DNA of 64,000 nucleotides, taken from Hymenobacter taeanensis. GTDB lineage: Bacteria > Bacteroidota > Bacteroidia > Cytophagales > Hymenobacteraceae. Both the position numbers and the translations under genes were made by a program. Of this stretch, positions 34,395 to 44,044 are shown in pieces; within the stretch, counting starts at the first letter, position 1; the number at the start of each line of letters is the position of its first letter. The stretch covers positions 3,503,001 to 3,567,000 of the forward strand of contig NZ_CP053538.1 in the NCBI RefSeq assembly GCF_013137895.1, in the 5' to 3' direction. Below the pieces are notes generated by a model. That model saw only the letters and a list, made by a program, of their open reading frames with translations, did no database searches and had not been told where the DNA came from.

Positions 34395-35711
34395 CTAGGC
34401 CACTGCGGTGGTTGTGATAGATGCGCGCAGTTCTGTGAGCAATGCGTAAAGGCCTACGTAGGTGCGGTTGAGGTAAATAAAGTGCTCAGAGCCGCGGGGC
34501 TCACGCTGCTGCCGGAGCTCTGGCTGCTGCATAAGATCGTCGCCGAGGGCGTAGAGGCTTTGCATGTAGGCCGGGTCGCCGAAGTCGAAAGTGGCCTGGC
34601 GAAAGGGGCGACCTACCAGCTCCAAGGAGGCCTGCATAGTGCTCACGTAGAACGTGCGTTTGGCAGGCGCATCCTCTGCGCGTACCACGCCGGCCTCTTC
34701 CAGCAGCATGGTCAGCAGCGCCGCGTTTGCTAAGGTTTCTGGAGCTAGCAGGGCGGTGAAAAGCCGGTGCACATCCTCGGGAATCTCCTTCACGCAGCCG
34801 AAATCCAGCACGCCCAGGGTGCCGCCCTCATCGGCGCGCAGCAGGAAGTTGCCGGGGTGCGGGTCGGCGTGAACAGTGCGCAGGGTGTTAAGCTGGAACA
34901 TGTAGAAGTCCCAGAGGGCTTGGCCTAGCTGGTTGCGCACAGCCTGGGGCGGGTCGGTAGCCAAAAACTCTTTCAGATGCTGGCCCGGTAGCCAGTCCAT
35001 CGTCAGAATACGCAGGGAGGAGAGCTCCGGGTAGTAGTTGGGAAACTGCAAGTGCGCCAAGTCGGCACAGGCCGCAGCAATTTCCTGACCTCGGCGCAGT
35101 TCCAGGGCATAGTCGGTTTCTTCGATGAGGCGAGTTTCCACCTCCTCCAGGTAAGGGCGTACCGTGTCTTCGGAGAGGCCTAGCACGCGCAGGGCAATGG
35201 GCTTCACCAACCGGATATCGGAGCGGATGCTATCGGCCACACCCGGGTACTGCACCTTTACGGCCAGCGCCAGATTACCCTTGCGGGCAAAATGCACCTG
35301 ACCAATGCTGGCGGCTTGCCGGGCCTGCAAGTTAAACTCGTCAAATACCTCAAACGGCGACTTACCGAAGGCATCCCGAAAGGCCTTCACCACCAGCGGG
35401 CCCGACAGGGGAGGCGTCTGGTACTGGGCCTGGGCAAACTGATCGGCGTAGGCAGTGGGCAGAATGTTCTTCTCCATGGCCAGCATCTGGGCCACTTTCA
35501 GCACTGAGCCTTTCATCTCGCTGAGGGCACCATAGAGCTCAGCGGCGTTGGCGGCATGCAGGTCTTCGGAAGTAGAGTCGGCTCCTACGGCACGCTTAGC
35601 GTAGTGCTTCAGGTAGTTAGCGCCCACGTTCAGGCCGGTTTTAGCAAAACGAGCCGCCCGCGCTACTTTGGTAGTAGGCAGGGAGGAGAGAGACTTTTGG
35701 GGTTCTTCCAT
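34395..35711 (-). CDS. ABC1/UbiB (AarF) family atypical kinase
   Basis: 438 residues from ATG 35711 (MEEPQKSLSSLPTTKVARAARFAK); an ATG 18 bases upstream is also possible. The family fold shows SEMKGSVLKVAQMLAMEKNILP (KxGQ-like element, here KVAQ), ASIGQVHFA, AVKVQYPGV with the Lys of the ATP site, HADPHPGNFLLR and LDFGCVKEI with the metal-binding Asp. UbiB/COQ8 proteins support quinone biosynthesis or lipid homeostasis. It follows the TetR-type regulator gene after 66 bases, a pairing that suggests cotranscription. Confidence 0.9.
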   Translation of the reverse strand: MEEPQKSLSSLPTTKVARAARFAKTGLNVGANYLKHYAKRAVGADSTSEDLHAANAAELYGALSEMKGSVLKVAQMLAMEKNILPTAYADQFAQAQYQTPPLSGPLVVKAFRDAFGKSPFEVFDEFNLQARQAASIGQVHFARKGNLALAVKVQYPGVADSIRSDIRLVKPIALRVLGLSEDTVRPYLEEVETRLIEETDYALELRRGQEIAAACADLAHLQFPNYYPELSSLRILTMDWLPGQHLKEFLATDPPQAVRNQLGQALWDFYMFQLNTLRTVHADPHPGNFLLRADEGGTLGVLDFGCVKEIPEDVHRLFTALLAPETLANAALLTMLLEEAGVVRAEDAPAKRTFYVSTMQASLELVGRPFRQATFDFGDPAYMQSLYALGDDLMQQPELRQQREPRGSEHFIYLNRTYVGLYALLTELRASITTTAVA

Positions 35712-35777
35712 TAGATGGGGTTGCGGCAAAGTGGCCTACACCAGCGTTGGCCACTTAGGCTAATCAAGCGTAAGCGC

Positions 35778-36455
35778 CTACTTCCGGCGCACGAGGAAGC
35801 GCACGAAATCCACGGCGGAATCAAGGGTGTTGCGACCTACCAGATCAAAGCTGAGCGTAACGGCTTTCTCGACGGCAGCATCCGTGCGTTCAAAATCAAT
35901 GCTGTCGTCTTTGGCGAAGAAGCCCAGCACAAACAGGGCCTGCTGCCAAAAGGCACGCGGGTATTGGTCTTGCACCAGCGGGCGGCTAGCCACTTCTTCG
36001 GTGCGGCGGCCATCACGCAGAATCTCGCCCACAAACACCTCAAAGTCCTGGCGAAAGTCGTCGAGCACGCGAGGTGTCAGGCCCGGAAACTCCGGCATGG
36101 AGCGGTGAAGAGAGTTGAGCGCGTAGCTGCGGTTGCGCTTCAGTACTTCCAGCAGGGTGTAGTAGAAGCCCAGCAGCTTCTCGCGGGCACCGTACTGCGC
36201 CCACACGGGCTCTTTGGCCGCCGTGCTGCGGGCCTCCCGACCAAAGTCAGCCCACAGTTCCCGGTCGATGGCCGCGAAATTGGCGTAGTACCGGTAGAAC
36301 TCCTGCTCGGGCAGGCCTAGCTTTTGGGTGAGCTTGTATACTGATACCGGCGGCTTGCCCTTGCGGAGCACATAGTCGAGGTAGGCCTGCTTAATGCGGT
36401 CGGCGGGGGTAGCCGTGGTTTCAGGTTCGGCGGCGGGCGAAGGTTGCTGTTCCAT
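35778..36455 (-). CDS. TetR-type transcriptional regulator
   Basis: 225 residues. An acidic, Pro-rich tail of about 20 residues precedes a helix-turn-helix of TetR type (IKQAYLDYVLRKGKPPVSVYKLTQKLGLPEQEFYRYYANFAAIDRELW). The remaining helices form the ligand-binding half, like the C-terminal domain of TetR proteins found beside AarF kinases in Bacteroidota. It probably regulates its own transcription unit, but I see no operator that I could assign. Confidence 0.82.
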   Translation of the reverse strand: MEQQPSPAAEPETTATPADRIKQAYLDYVLRKGKPPVSVYKLTQKLGLPEQEFYRYYANFAAIDRELWADFGREARSTAAKEPVWAQYGAREKLLGFYYTLLEVLKRNRSYALNSLHRSMPEFPGLTPRVLDDFRQDFEVFVGEILRDGRRTEEVASRPLVQDQYPRAFWQQALFVLGFFAKDDSIDFERTDAAVEKAVTLSFDLVGRNTLDSAVDFVRFLVRRK

Positions 36456-36525
36456 AGTAGAAGTATAACCGGTGAAGTGGGTGGGTAGTTCGGCGGCCTA
36501 GGCGGTAAGTCAGAAAGAAAGTGGC

Positions 36526-37845
36526 CTAGCCAGCCGCCTGATACGCAGCGCGCAAGGTGTCAACGGCCCGCTGGCGGGCAAACTTGTGCTCTACAATGGG
36601 TTTGGGGTATTCACAGGTGCCAAACTCGGGCACCCACTGCCACACATAGGCAAAGGTGGGGTCGTACTGTTCTTGCTGACTTTGGGGGCTGTACACCCGG
36701 AACCAGGGCGCAGCTACCACGCCGGTGCCCGCCATCCACTGCCAGTTGCCTACGTTTTGGGCCATGTCGTAGTCGAGGAGCTTATCGGCGAAATACTTGT
36801 CGCCCCAGCGCCAGTCAATAAGCAGGTGTTTGACCAGGAAGCCCGCCGCCGCAATACGGGCGCGGTTGGGCAGGTAGCCGGTCTGGTTTAGCTCGCGCAT
36901 CCCCGCATCTACCAGCGGGTAGCCCGTGCGGCCCTCGCACCAAGCTTTGAATTCCTCTTCGTTGTTGCGGTAGGGCACATGGCGCAGGCGTGGGTCGTAG
37001 CTTTCGGTGGCGGTGTTAGGGAAGTGCCAGAGCAACATCATGAAGTAGTCGCGCCAGATTAGCTCGGCCAGCAGTTTGGGGTTCAGGTCGCGGGCCTGGC
37101 GCATGAGTTCCCGCACGCTGAGCGTACCAAAGCGCAGGTGCACCGAGCGGCGCGTGCTGCTATTCACCTGCCCCGGCGAGTTGCGGGTGAGGTGATAGTT
37201 GCGCACCACAGCCTCGGCTGGAAGCTCAGCCGCCGGCACAAACTGCTCAAACCGCTCAAACTGCATGCTTTCCAAGCCAGGCCTAGGCTCAGCATCAGGC
37301 AAGTGGCCTAGCCGCTCTGCTGTAAAGAGCTCCTTGGAAGGGTAGGGCTGCAAATCTTCATCCTGCAGCTTATCCAGCCACGCGTTGCGGTAGGAGCTGA
37401 AGGTGCGGTTCGGGCTGCCCGACTTACTCAGGATTTCCCGCTTCGCGAAGATGACCTGGTCTTTGTAAGCTTGAAAGGTAGCCCCATGGCGCTGGCATAG
37501 CTCGGCCACGGCGGTGTCGCGCTCGGCAGCGTAAGGCTCGTAGTCCTCGTTGGTATACACGGCCGCCACTTCGTAGCGCGTAAGCAACTGCTCGAAGACT
37601 TCAAGTGGGCGACCATACATGGCCAGGAAGGTGCCGCCTGCTTGCGCGGTTTCCTGGGCCAGGCGCTCTACCTGATCATAGATGAACGTGACACGCGCAT
37701 CGCGGCGACTGGGCAGCAAGTCCAGAATTTCCCGGTCGTAGATGAACAACGGCACCACTGGATAGCCGCTGCTCAGTGCTGCCGCTAGTCCGGCGTTATC
37801 GTGGAGGCGGAAGTCGCGGCGGTGCCAAAAAAGGGTGATTTTCAT
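36526..37845 (-). CDS. phrB: Deoxyribodipyrimidine photolyase / cryptochrome family
   Basis: 439 residues, cytoplasmic. The N-terminal alpha/beta antenna domain (MKITLFWHRRDFRLHDNAGLAAAL) and the C-terminal FAD domain (LIWRDYFMMLLWHFPN, YPLVDAGMRELNQTGYLPNRARIAAAGFLVKHLLIDWRWG, DYDMAQNVGNWQWMAGTG) match class I CPD photolyases. The electron-transfer Trp-rich segment is intact (HLLIDWRWG, NWQWMAG). It repairs UV-induced pyrimidine dimers with blue light. It lies between an SDR gene upstream and the TetR gene downstream, all on one strand. Confidence 0.93.
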   Translation of the reverse strand: MKITLFWHRRDFRLHDNAGLAAALSSGYPVVPLFIYDREILDLLPSRRDARVTFIYDQVERLAQETAQAGGTFLAMYGRPLEVFEQLLTRYEVAAVYTNEDYEPYAAERDTAVAELCQRHGATFQAYKDQVIFAKREILSKSGSPNRTFSSYRNAWLDKLQDEDLQPYPSKELFTAERLGHLPDAEPRPGLESMQFERFEQFVPAAELPAEAVVRNYHLTRNSPGQVNSSTRRSVHLRFGTLSVRELMRQARDLNPKLLAELIWRDYFMMLLWHFPNTATESYDPRLRHVPYRNNEEEFKAWCEGRTGYPLVDAGMRELNQTGYLPNRARIAAAGFLVKHLLIDWRWGDKYFADKLLDYDMAQNVGNWQWMAGTGVVAAPWFRVYSPQSQQEQYDPTFAYVWQWVPEFGTCEYPKPIVEHKFARQRAVDTLRAAYQAAG

Positions 37846-37903
37846 CGGTAAAGCCCACGGCAGTTGGTGAAACCAGAAGGTGAAGCTGGGCAGGAATAAA
37901 GTC

Positions 37904-38617
37904 TTACTTCAATCGGCCCATGCCCCCATCTACGGGCATTATCTGACCCGTGATGAAAGAGCTGTGGTCAGAGAGCAGGAACGAGGCCATGTAGGCCAGG
38001 TCCTGGGGCTCACCAATGCGCTGCAGCGGGTGGCGTTTGGCACCGGCCTCCACCTTTTCGGGCGTGCTGAGCAGGGGGGCGGCCAGGGGAGTGTTAGTGA
38101 GGGAAGGGGCCACCGCATTCACCCGGATACCGCTGGCGGCGTACTCAGCGGCCAGGGCCCGCGTGAGGCCTTCTACGGCGGCCTTGGCAGTGGCAATACT
38201 GGTGTGAAATGCCATACCCGTATCGGCGGCCACCGTGCTAAACAGTACCACCGAGGCGCCATTGGCCTTCTTGAGGCGCTTCATGGAAGCCTGCAGCACC
38301 TGCACGGCACCCATTACATTCAGCTCAAAGTCGCTGCGGAAGTCCTCGGCCGGAATGCGCTCGAAGGGCCGCAGCTTGATGCTGCCGGGGCAGTATACCA
38401 CGCCGTGCAACACTTCGGGCAGGCCGTCCAGCAGCTGGCCTAGCGGCTGCGTTACATCTACTCCTATAAAAGCGGTGTTGAGTTCCGCCAGCTCGGGCGA
38501 CTCGTGGCGTGAGGCGGTGTAGAGGGTAGCGCCCAGCTCGTGCAGCAGGCGGGCAGTAGCTAAGCCAATGCCGGAGGAGGCACCAACTACGAGGATGTTT
38601 TTGTCAGCAAACTTCAT
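37904..38617 (-). CDS. Short-chain dehydrogenase/reductase
   Basis: 237 residues from ATG 38617 (MKFADKNILVVGASSGIGLATARLL). The Rossmann NAD(P) motif GASSGIG is near 12-18. In place of the usual Tyr-x-x-x-Lys the sequence FHTSIATAKAAVEG has His/Thr then Lys, so the catalytic Tyr appears to be replaced (F-H-T-S-I-A-T-A-K). The C-terminus (GQIMPVDGGMGRL) is typical. Substrate unknown. SDR genes next to photolyase genes are common in Bacteroidota light or UV response clusters. Confidence 0.88.
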   Translation of the reverse strand: MKFADKNILVVGASSGIGLATARLLHELGATLYTASRHESPELAELNTAFIGVDVTQPLGQLLDGLPEVLHGVVYCPGSIKLRPFERIPAEDFRSDFELNVMGAVQVLQASMKRLKKANGASVVLFSTVAADTGMAFHTSIATAKAAVEGLTRALAAEYAASGIRVNAVAPSLTNTPLAAPLLSTPEKVEAGAKRHPLQRIGEPQDLAYMASFLLSDHSSFITGQIMPVDGGMGRLK

Positions 38618-38770
38618 GGAGCAAATCAGGTGAGAAGGAGTAGTTGCTAACTGAACCATTCAGAGAAAGTTTAGGCCCATTGGCGTTGTAGCAAATACTA
38701 TCAGCGGTTTGCCTTCTAGGTTCTGATTCATCATCTTGCCAAGTCGCACTTCTATGCCCCACCTCTATCC

Positions 38771-39837
38771 ATGGAGCCTACCCAGGAAATCCTTCTCTAC
38801 CAATCGGCCGACGGCCAAACCCAGCTGGATGTACAACTGCAAAACGAAACTATTTGGCTCAGTCAAGCACAAATGGCTGAACTATTTGGCCGTGACCAAA
38901 GTGTTATTAGCCGCCATGTGCGCAATATCTTTCAAACAGATGAACTAGCTGAGGCAGAATGCGTTCGAAACGCTGCAGCATTCCCATCTTCCTCGGCAAA
39001 ACATACTGCAAAGACTTCTATGCAAAAAATGCATAGAAGTCCGGCGCTGGATTCTTCAGAAAAGAAGGATGGTCGTCCGGCGGACTACTACAACCTCGAC
39101 GTAATTATTTCTGTCGGATATCGAGTCAACTCTAAAAAGGGCACTCAGTTCCGGCAATGGGCCACGCAAGTAATGCGACAGTACCTAGTACAGGGCTATG
39201 CGCTAAATGAGAAGCGCCTGCGTGAAGACACCCGCCAACTGACGGAGCTAAAGCGACTCTTGCGCCTGCAGGGGGAAATATTGGAAAGCCAAGAGCTGAC
39301 GCCTGACCAAACGACAGCCCTGCTGCGAGTGCTCAGCGACTATGCCCGGGCCCTTGATGTGCTGGATCAATACGACCATCAGCGCCTGCGCATCACGGGT
39401 ACTTCACCCGACACAACCTTTGAGCTAACTCACGAAGCGGCTATGCAAGCTGTGGATGGGCTGCGGCAGCAGTTTGGCGGCAGTGTGCTGTTCGGGCGAG
39501 AGAAAGACGAGTCGTTTCAAAGCTCAGTACGCACTATTTACCAGAGTTTTGACGGTGAAGAATTGTACCCAAGTGTGGAGGAGAAAACGGCCAATCTGCT
39601 CTACTTCGTAGTGAAGAATCATTCCTTCTCTGATGGTAATAAGCGCATTGCCGCCTTCCTGTTCGTGTGGTTTTGTGGTTTATAGATAAGAACAACTGCC
39701 TGTACAAACCTGATGGCTCGCGCCGACTAGCCGATAATGCGCGGGTGGCCCTTACCCTCATGATTGTTGAGAGTAAACCCACTGATAAAGACGTAATGGT
39801 AACGCTAGTAGTAAACCTAATCAACCAGGAAAACTAA
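38771..39837 (+). pseudogene. RhuM-Fic/DOC family gene, frameshifted by 8-bp tandem duplication
   Basis: The first frame (38771-39685) encodes 304 residues: a RhuM-type N-terminal part (ETIWLSQAQMAELFGRDQSVISRHVRNIF, ADYYNLDVIISVGYRVNSKKGTQFRQWA) and a Fic-type domain with HSFSDGNKRIAAFLF. It stops just after the Fic motif. TGTGGTTT occurs twice in tandem at 39666-39673 and 39674-39681. Removing one copy restores the frame FVWFIDKNNCLYKPDGSRR and a C-terminus of about 52 residues ending at TAA 39835-39837, as expected for this family. Residues about 65-105 also look unlike usual RhuM proteins and carry a 12-bp inverted repeat. Either a dying toxin-like gene or a slip-strand switch. Confidence 0.85.
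39013..39041. repeat. 12-bp inverted repeat inside the RhuM-Fic gene
   Basis: GACTTCTATGCA (39013-39024) and TGCATAGAAGTC (39030-39041) are perfect complements with a five-A loop. It lies in the segment of the protein that does not resemble other RhuM proteins. Confidence 0.7.
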
Positions 39838-39967
39838 GGGTATATGTGACACATAAAACAGATCTAATATCGCGAAAAAATAAGTTTCAGCTAAAATTCG
39901 CTAACTCTGTAGCTCCCTTTGCGTAGTTTGCATCACCTCCCTACTTCCTTAAACTCTGCTGTTTCGT

Positions 39968-42900
39968 ATGAACATCCGTAAGCTGCTAGTCGCCAACCGG
40001 GGCGAGATTGCCATTCGTGTACTTCGGGCTGCCACTGAGTTAGGCATTACTACCGTGGCCATCTACACCTACGAGGACCGCTACTCCCTTCACCGCTATA
40101 AAGCCGATGAGGCCTACCAGATCGGTCGGGATGATGACCCGCTCAAGCCGTACCTCGATATCGAAGGCATCATCCGGATGGCGAAGGAAAACGGCGTGGA
40201 TGCTATTCACCCTGGCTATGGCTTCTTGAGCGAAAATGCCACGCTGGCTCGCCGCTGCCGTGAAGAGGGTATCATCTTCGTAGGGCCACGCCCCGAGGTG
40301 ATGGAAGCCTTGGGCGACAAAGTAGCGGCCAAGCGGGTGGCAGTGCAGTGCCAGGTGCCTATCATCGAAAGCAGCGAAGCCGACCTGACCGATATCGACG
40401 TAGCCCTGACGGAGGCTCACCGCATTGGCTACCCCGTAATGCTCAAAGCGGCTTCCGGCGGCGGTGGCCGGGGCATGCGCGTAATCCGCGACGATGAGCA
40501 GCTGGAAAGGGGCTTTTTCGAGGCTCGCAACGAGGCCCTGAAGGCTTTCGGCGACGATACCGTGTTTCTGGAGAAGTTTGTGGAGCAGCCCAAGCACATT
40601 GAAGTGCAGCTAGTGGCCGACAACCATGGTGGCCTGGTGCACCTCTACGAGCGCGACTGCTCCGTGCAGCGCCGCTACCAGAAAGTGGTGGAAGTAGCTC
40701 CCTCACTCAACCTGCCCGACCACATGCGCCACCTGCTCTATGAGTATGCGTTGCGCCTGGGCCGGGCCGTGAACTACAACAACGTGGGTACCGTGGAATT
40801 CCTCGTCAACCCTGAGCAAGACCGCATTTACTTCATTGAGGTAAATCCGCGCATTCAGGTAGAGCACACGGTTACGGAGATGATTACGGGCATTGACCTG
40901 ATCAAAACCCAGATTCATATTGCCGATGGCCGCCAGCTGACTGATCCTGAGATAGGACTGGGGCCTGATGTGAAGCCCATGAAAACGGGGGTGGCCATTC
41001 AGTGTCGCATCACCACCGAGGACCCCGAGAACGACTTCAAGCCCGATTACGGGACCATTACGGCTTACCGCTCGGCGGGCGGCTTCGGTATTCGTCTTGA
41101 CCAGGGCTCCGTGTACACGGGCGTAAAAGTGTCGCCTTTCTTTGATTCCTTATTGGTGAAGGTGTCGGCTCACGCGCCCACGCTGGCGGGTGCCGCCCAA
41201 AAGATGGCCCGGACGCTGGATGAGTTTCGGGTGCGCGGGGTGCACACCAACATTCAGTTTCTGCAAAACATCATTGCCCACCCCATTTTTGCGGAGGGGG
41301 AAGCCAATGTGGACTTCATCAAAGACCACCCCGAGCTCTTTAAGTTTAAGGCCCGCCAGGACCGCGCAACCAAGGTGCTCAGCTTCCTTGGCGACGTGAT
41401 TGTGAACGGCAACCCCGACGTGAAAGGGCACGTGGACTCCAAGCGCGAGCTGCGCAAGCCCCGCCTGCCCCAATACGACCCCGGCGCCGCCTACACGCCT
41501 GGTACTAAAGACAAGCTCACTGAGCTGGGCCCCGATGAGTTTGCCAAGTGGCTGCGGGCCGATAACGCCATTCATTACACTGACACCACCCTGCGCGATG
41601 CCCACCAAAGCCTGCTGGCCACGCGCATGCGCACCTTCGATATGCTGAAGGTAGCCGAGCGCTACGCCAAGCAGCACCCTCAAACCTTCTCGCTGGAGTG
41701 CTGGGGCGGTGCCACCTTTGATGTGGCCCTGCGCTTCCTGCACGAAGATCCCTGGGACCGGTTGGCCAAGCTGCGCAAAGCGGTGCCGAATATCCTGCTC
41801 CAGATGCTCATCCGTGGGGCCAACGGCGTGGGCTACAAAGCGTACCCCGATAACCTCACCGAGCGTTTTGTGCAGCAGGCCGCCGAAACTGGTATTGATG
41901 TGTTCCGCATCTTCGACTCTCTGAACTGGATGCCGGGCATGGAATCGTGCATCAATTTTGTGCGCACCAAAACCGACCGGCTCGCGGAGGCCAGCATTTG
42001 CTACACCGGCGACATTCTCAACCCCAAGCGTAACCGCAAGTACTCCCTGGAGTACTACCTGCGCCTGGCCAAGCAAATTGAAGACGCGGGAGCTCACATC
42101 CTCTGTATTAAGGACATGGCTGGCTTGCTGAAGCCCTACGCCGCCCAGGAGCTCATTACGGCCTTGCGCGACACGGTAGCTATGCCCATTCACCTGCACA
42201 CCCACGACACCAGCAGCCTACAGGCTGCTACCTACCTGAAGGCCGTTGAGGCCGGGGTTGATGTAATTGACGTGGCGCTAGGCAGCCTCTCGGGGCTTAC
42301 CTCACAACCCAACTTCAACAGCATTGTGGAGATGCTGCGGGGCCAGCCACGCCACCGCGAGTACGACCAGTACTCCCTCAACGAATTCTCCAATTATTGG
42401 GAAACCGTGCGCGAGTACTATTACCCGTTTGAGTCGGATCTCAAGGCCGGTACCTCAGAAGTATTCCAGCACGAGATTCCTGGGGGGCAGTACTCTAACC
42501 TGCGGCCCCAGGCGGCAGCGTTAGGCCTCTTGGATAAGTTTGAAACCATCAAGACTACGTTTGCTGATGTAAACCAACTCTTCGGCGACATTGTGAAGGT
42601 AACGCCCTCCTCGAAAGTGGTGGGTGATATGGCTCTGTTCCTGGTTTCCAATAATCTAACCACCGCCGACGTGCTGGAGAAAGGCCCGAGCCTGAACTTC
42701 CCAGAGTCGGTGCGGGAGTTGTTTCGCGGCGACATAGGGCAGCCGGAAGGAGGGTGGCCTAGTGAGGTGCAGAAAGCCATTCTGAAAGATGAGCAGCCCT
42801 TCACTGACCGCCCCAACGAGCACCTGGCCCCCATTGATTTTGAGGCAGAGTGGAAGAAATTTGAGGAGAAGTTCGGTACCCGCAGCAAATTCACCGATCT

Positions 42901-43417
42901 GCTTTCCTGGCTGCTCTACCCCAAAGTATTTGAGCAGTATTGGGCGCACCTGCAGCAATATGGTGAGGTGAGTATCATTCCTACCCGCGTGTTTTACTAT
43001 GGCCTAGAGCCGGGTGAGGAAACCATCATTGATATTGCCAAGGGCAAGAGTATCATCGTAGGCCTGCAGTCTATTGGGCCGGTAAACGAGGATGGCAACC
43101 GCACCATTTTCTTTAACCTCAACGGCCAGACCCGCAACGTAGAAATCCGCGACAACAGCGTGGAAGTTGTGCGCGTGCACAATGCCAAAGTTGATAAGGC
43201 TAACCCTAAGCAGATTGGGGCGCCGCTACAGGGCATGCTCTCCCGCGTGCTGGTGAAAGATGGTGAAGAAGTAAAGCGCAATGCGCCTCTCTTCATTATT
43301 GAAGCCATGAAAATGGAAACCACCATTACCGCCAACGAAGATACCGTGGTGAAAGGCCTGCACCTGGGTGAAGGCACTCTGGTTAATTCCGATGACTTGG
43401 TCCTGACACTGGCCTAA
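39968..43417 (+). CDS. pyc: Pyruvate carboxylase
   Basis: 1149 residues, single-chain biotin enzyme converting pyruvate and bicarbonate to oxaloacetate with ATP. Order: biotin carboxylase (KLLVANRGEIAIRVLRAA at the start; AASGGGGRGMRVI at the ATP Gly-rich loop; EVNPRIQVEHTVTE), carboxyltransferase TIM barrel from about 530 (HYTDTTLRDAHQSLLATRMRT; LHTHDTSS as metal site), PYC/OADA C-terminal domain, and a biotinyl domain with the biotin Lys at 1115 in EAMKMETT. Length is normal for the family. Anaplerotic role. Stand-alone gene with a terminator at 43449. Confidence 0.97.
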   Translation: MNIRKLLVANRGEIAIRVLRAATELGITTVAIYTYEDRYSLHRYKADEAYQIGRDDDPLKPYLDIEGIIRMAKENGVDAIHPGYGFLSENATLARRCREEGIIFVGPRPEVMEALGDKVAAKRVAVQCQVPIIESSEADLTDIDVALTEAHRIGYPVMLKAASGGGGRGMRVIRDDEQLERGFFEARNEALKAFGDDTVFLEKFVEQPKHIEVQLVADNHGGLVHLYERDCSVQRRYQKVVEVAPSLNLPDHMRHLLYEYALRLGRAVNYNNVGTVEFLVNPEQDRIYFIEVNPRIQVEHTVTEMITGIDLIKTQIHIADGRQLTDPEIGLGPDVKPMKTGVAIQCRITTEDPENDFKPDYGTITAYRSAGGFGIRLDQGSVYTGVKVSPFFDSLLVKVSAHAPTLAGAAQKMARTLDEFRVRGVHTNIQFLQNIIAHPIFAEGEANVDFIKDHPELFKFKARQDRATKVLSFLGDVIVNGNPDVKGHVDSKRELRKPRLPQYDPGAAYTPGTKDKLTELGPDEFAKWLRADNAIHYTDTTLRDAHQSLLATRMRTFDMLKVAERYAKQHPQTFSLECWGGATFDVALRFLHEDPWDRLAKLRKAVPNILLQMLIRGANGVGYKAYPDNLTERFVQQAAETGIDVFRIFDSLNWMPGMESCINFVRTKTDRLAEASICYTGDILNPKRNRKYSLEYYLRLAKQIEDAGAHILCIKDMAGLLKPYAAQELITALRDTVAMPIHLHTHDTSSLQAATYLKAVEAGVDVIDVALGSLSGLTSQPNFNSIVEMLRGQPRHREYDQYSLNEFSNYWETVREYYYPFESDLKAGTSEVFQHEIPGGQYSNLRPQAAALGLLDKFETIKTTFADVNQLFGDIVKVTPSSKVVGDMALFLVSNNLTTADVLEKGPSLNFPESVRELFRGDIGQPEGGWPSEVQKAILKDEQPFTDRPNEHLAPIDFEAEWKKFEEKFGTRSKFTDLLSWLLYPKVFEQYWAHLQQYGEVSIIPTRVFYYGLEPGEETIIDIAKGKSIIVGLQSIGPVNEDGNRTIFFNLNGQTRNVEIRDNSVEVVRVHNAKVDKANPKQIGAPLQGMLSRVLVKDGEEVKRNAPLFIIEAMKMETTITANEDTVVKGLHLGEGTLVNSDDLVLTLA

Positions 43418-43448
43418 GCTCTCCGTGAAAGTGGCCTAGGCCAGTAAT

Positions 43449-43484
43449 AAGGGCGTTTCCTGTTCAAGGAAACGCCCTTTTTTA
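43449..43484. terminator. Bidirectional terminator
   Basis: AAGGGCGTTTCC (43449-43460) pairs with GGAAACGCCCTT (43468-43479), loop of seven, T6 behind. Serves pyc and the convergent META gene, whose stop codon overlaps its right flank. Confidence 0.88.
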
Positions 43485-43937
43485 TTTGCGGGCCAAGAAC
43501 ACGGCCAGCGGGGCCACAGTAGCTTCACTGTACAAGCGCAGGGTGTCGCCGCTGATGCGGTAGGAGCGGGTGCTGCCTAACACTTGCAGGAAACGGTTTT
43601 CCAGGGCCAGTTCGGGGCAGGCCATTTTGGTAGAAAGTAGAGGGCCAAACTGCAGCTTGCCTTCCATAGGGAGTTGGAACGAACCCCGAAACCGGTTACA
43701 GCCGCCCTGTCCTTCGGCCTGGGTTTCCGTGGCACTAAGCTGCACGTACATTTCCCGCTCAGGAGTAGTGGTTACCGGCTGAGCCTCCAGCCGGTAGAGT
43801 ATCCAGCGGGTGGTGTGCAGGGTAGCGGGCGGGGGCGGCGCGGGAGTAAAAGTTGTCGGAGTGAGCTTCGACTGACAGCCTGCCAGTAATAAGCTGAGAA
43901 TGAGCGAGCTGGTGCGTAACCGACGGAATAGGAGCAT
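43482..43937 (-). CDS. META domain lipoprotein
   Basis: 151 residues from ATG 43937 (MLLFRRLRTSSLILSLLLAGC, Cys21 lipidation); upstream in-frame codons to 44027 would break the signal peptide. The META/HslJ domain is recognised by WILYRLEAQPV, GGCNRFRGSFQL and LSTKMACPELALENRFLQVL. HslJ-type proteins are linked to stress or novobiocin tolerance in other bacteria; the role here is unknown. Divergent from the M28 peptidase gene, about 107 bases apart. Confidence 0.85.
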   Translation of the reverse strand: MLLFRRLRTSSLILSLLLAGCQSKLTPTTFTPAPPPPATLHTTRWILYRLEAQPVTTTPEREMYVQLSATETQAEGQGGCNRFRGSFQLPMEGKLQFGPLLSTKMACPELALENRFLQVLGSTRSYRISGDTLRLYSEATVAPLAVFLARK

Positions 43938-44044
43938 AAGGCAGACGAGTAAGGAGTAGCAAAAATGCGAAACCGTTCTAAAAAATGAAGCCGGAAGCAC
44001 TTGCTGCACTAGTTTAGAATAGGACAAAATGGCTACATTCGGCC

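Noticed and set aside
41150..42205. 351-codon antisense frame in pyc
   Set aside because: It mirrors the carboxyltransferase region of a fully recognisable enzyme and shows no domain of its own.
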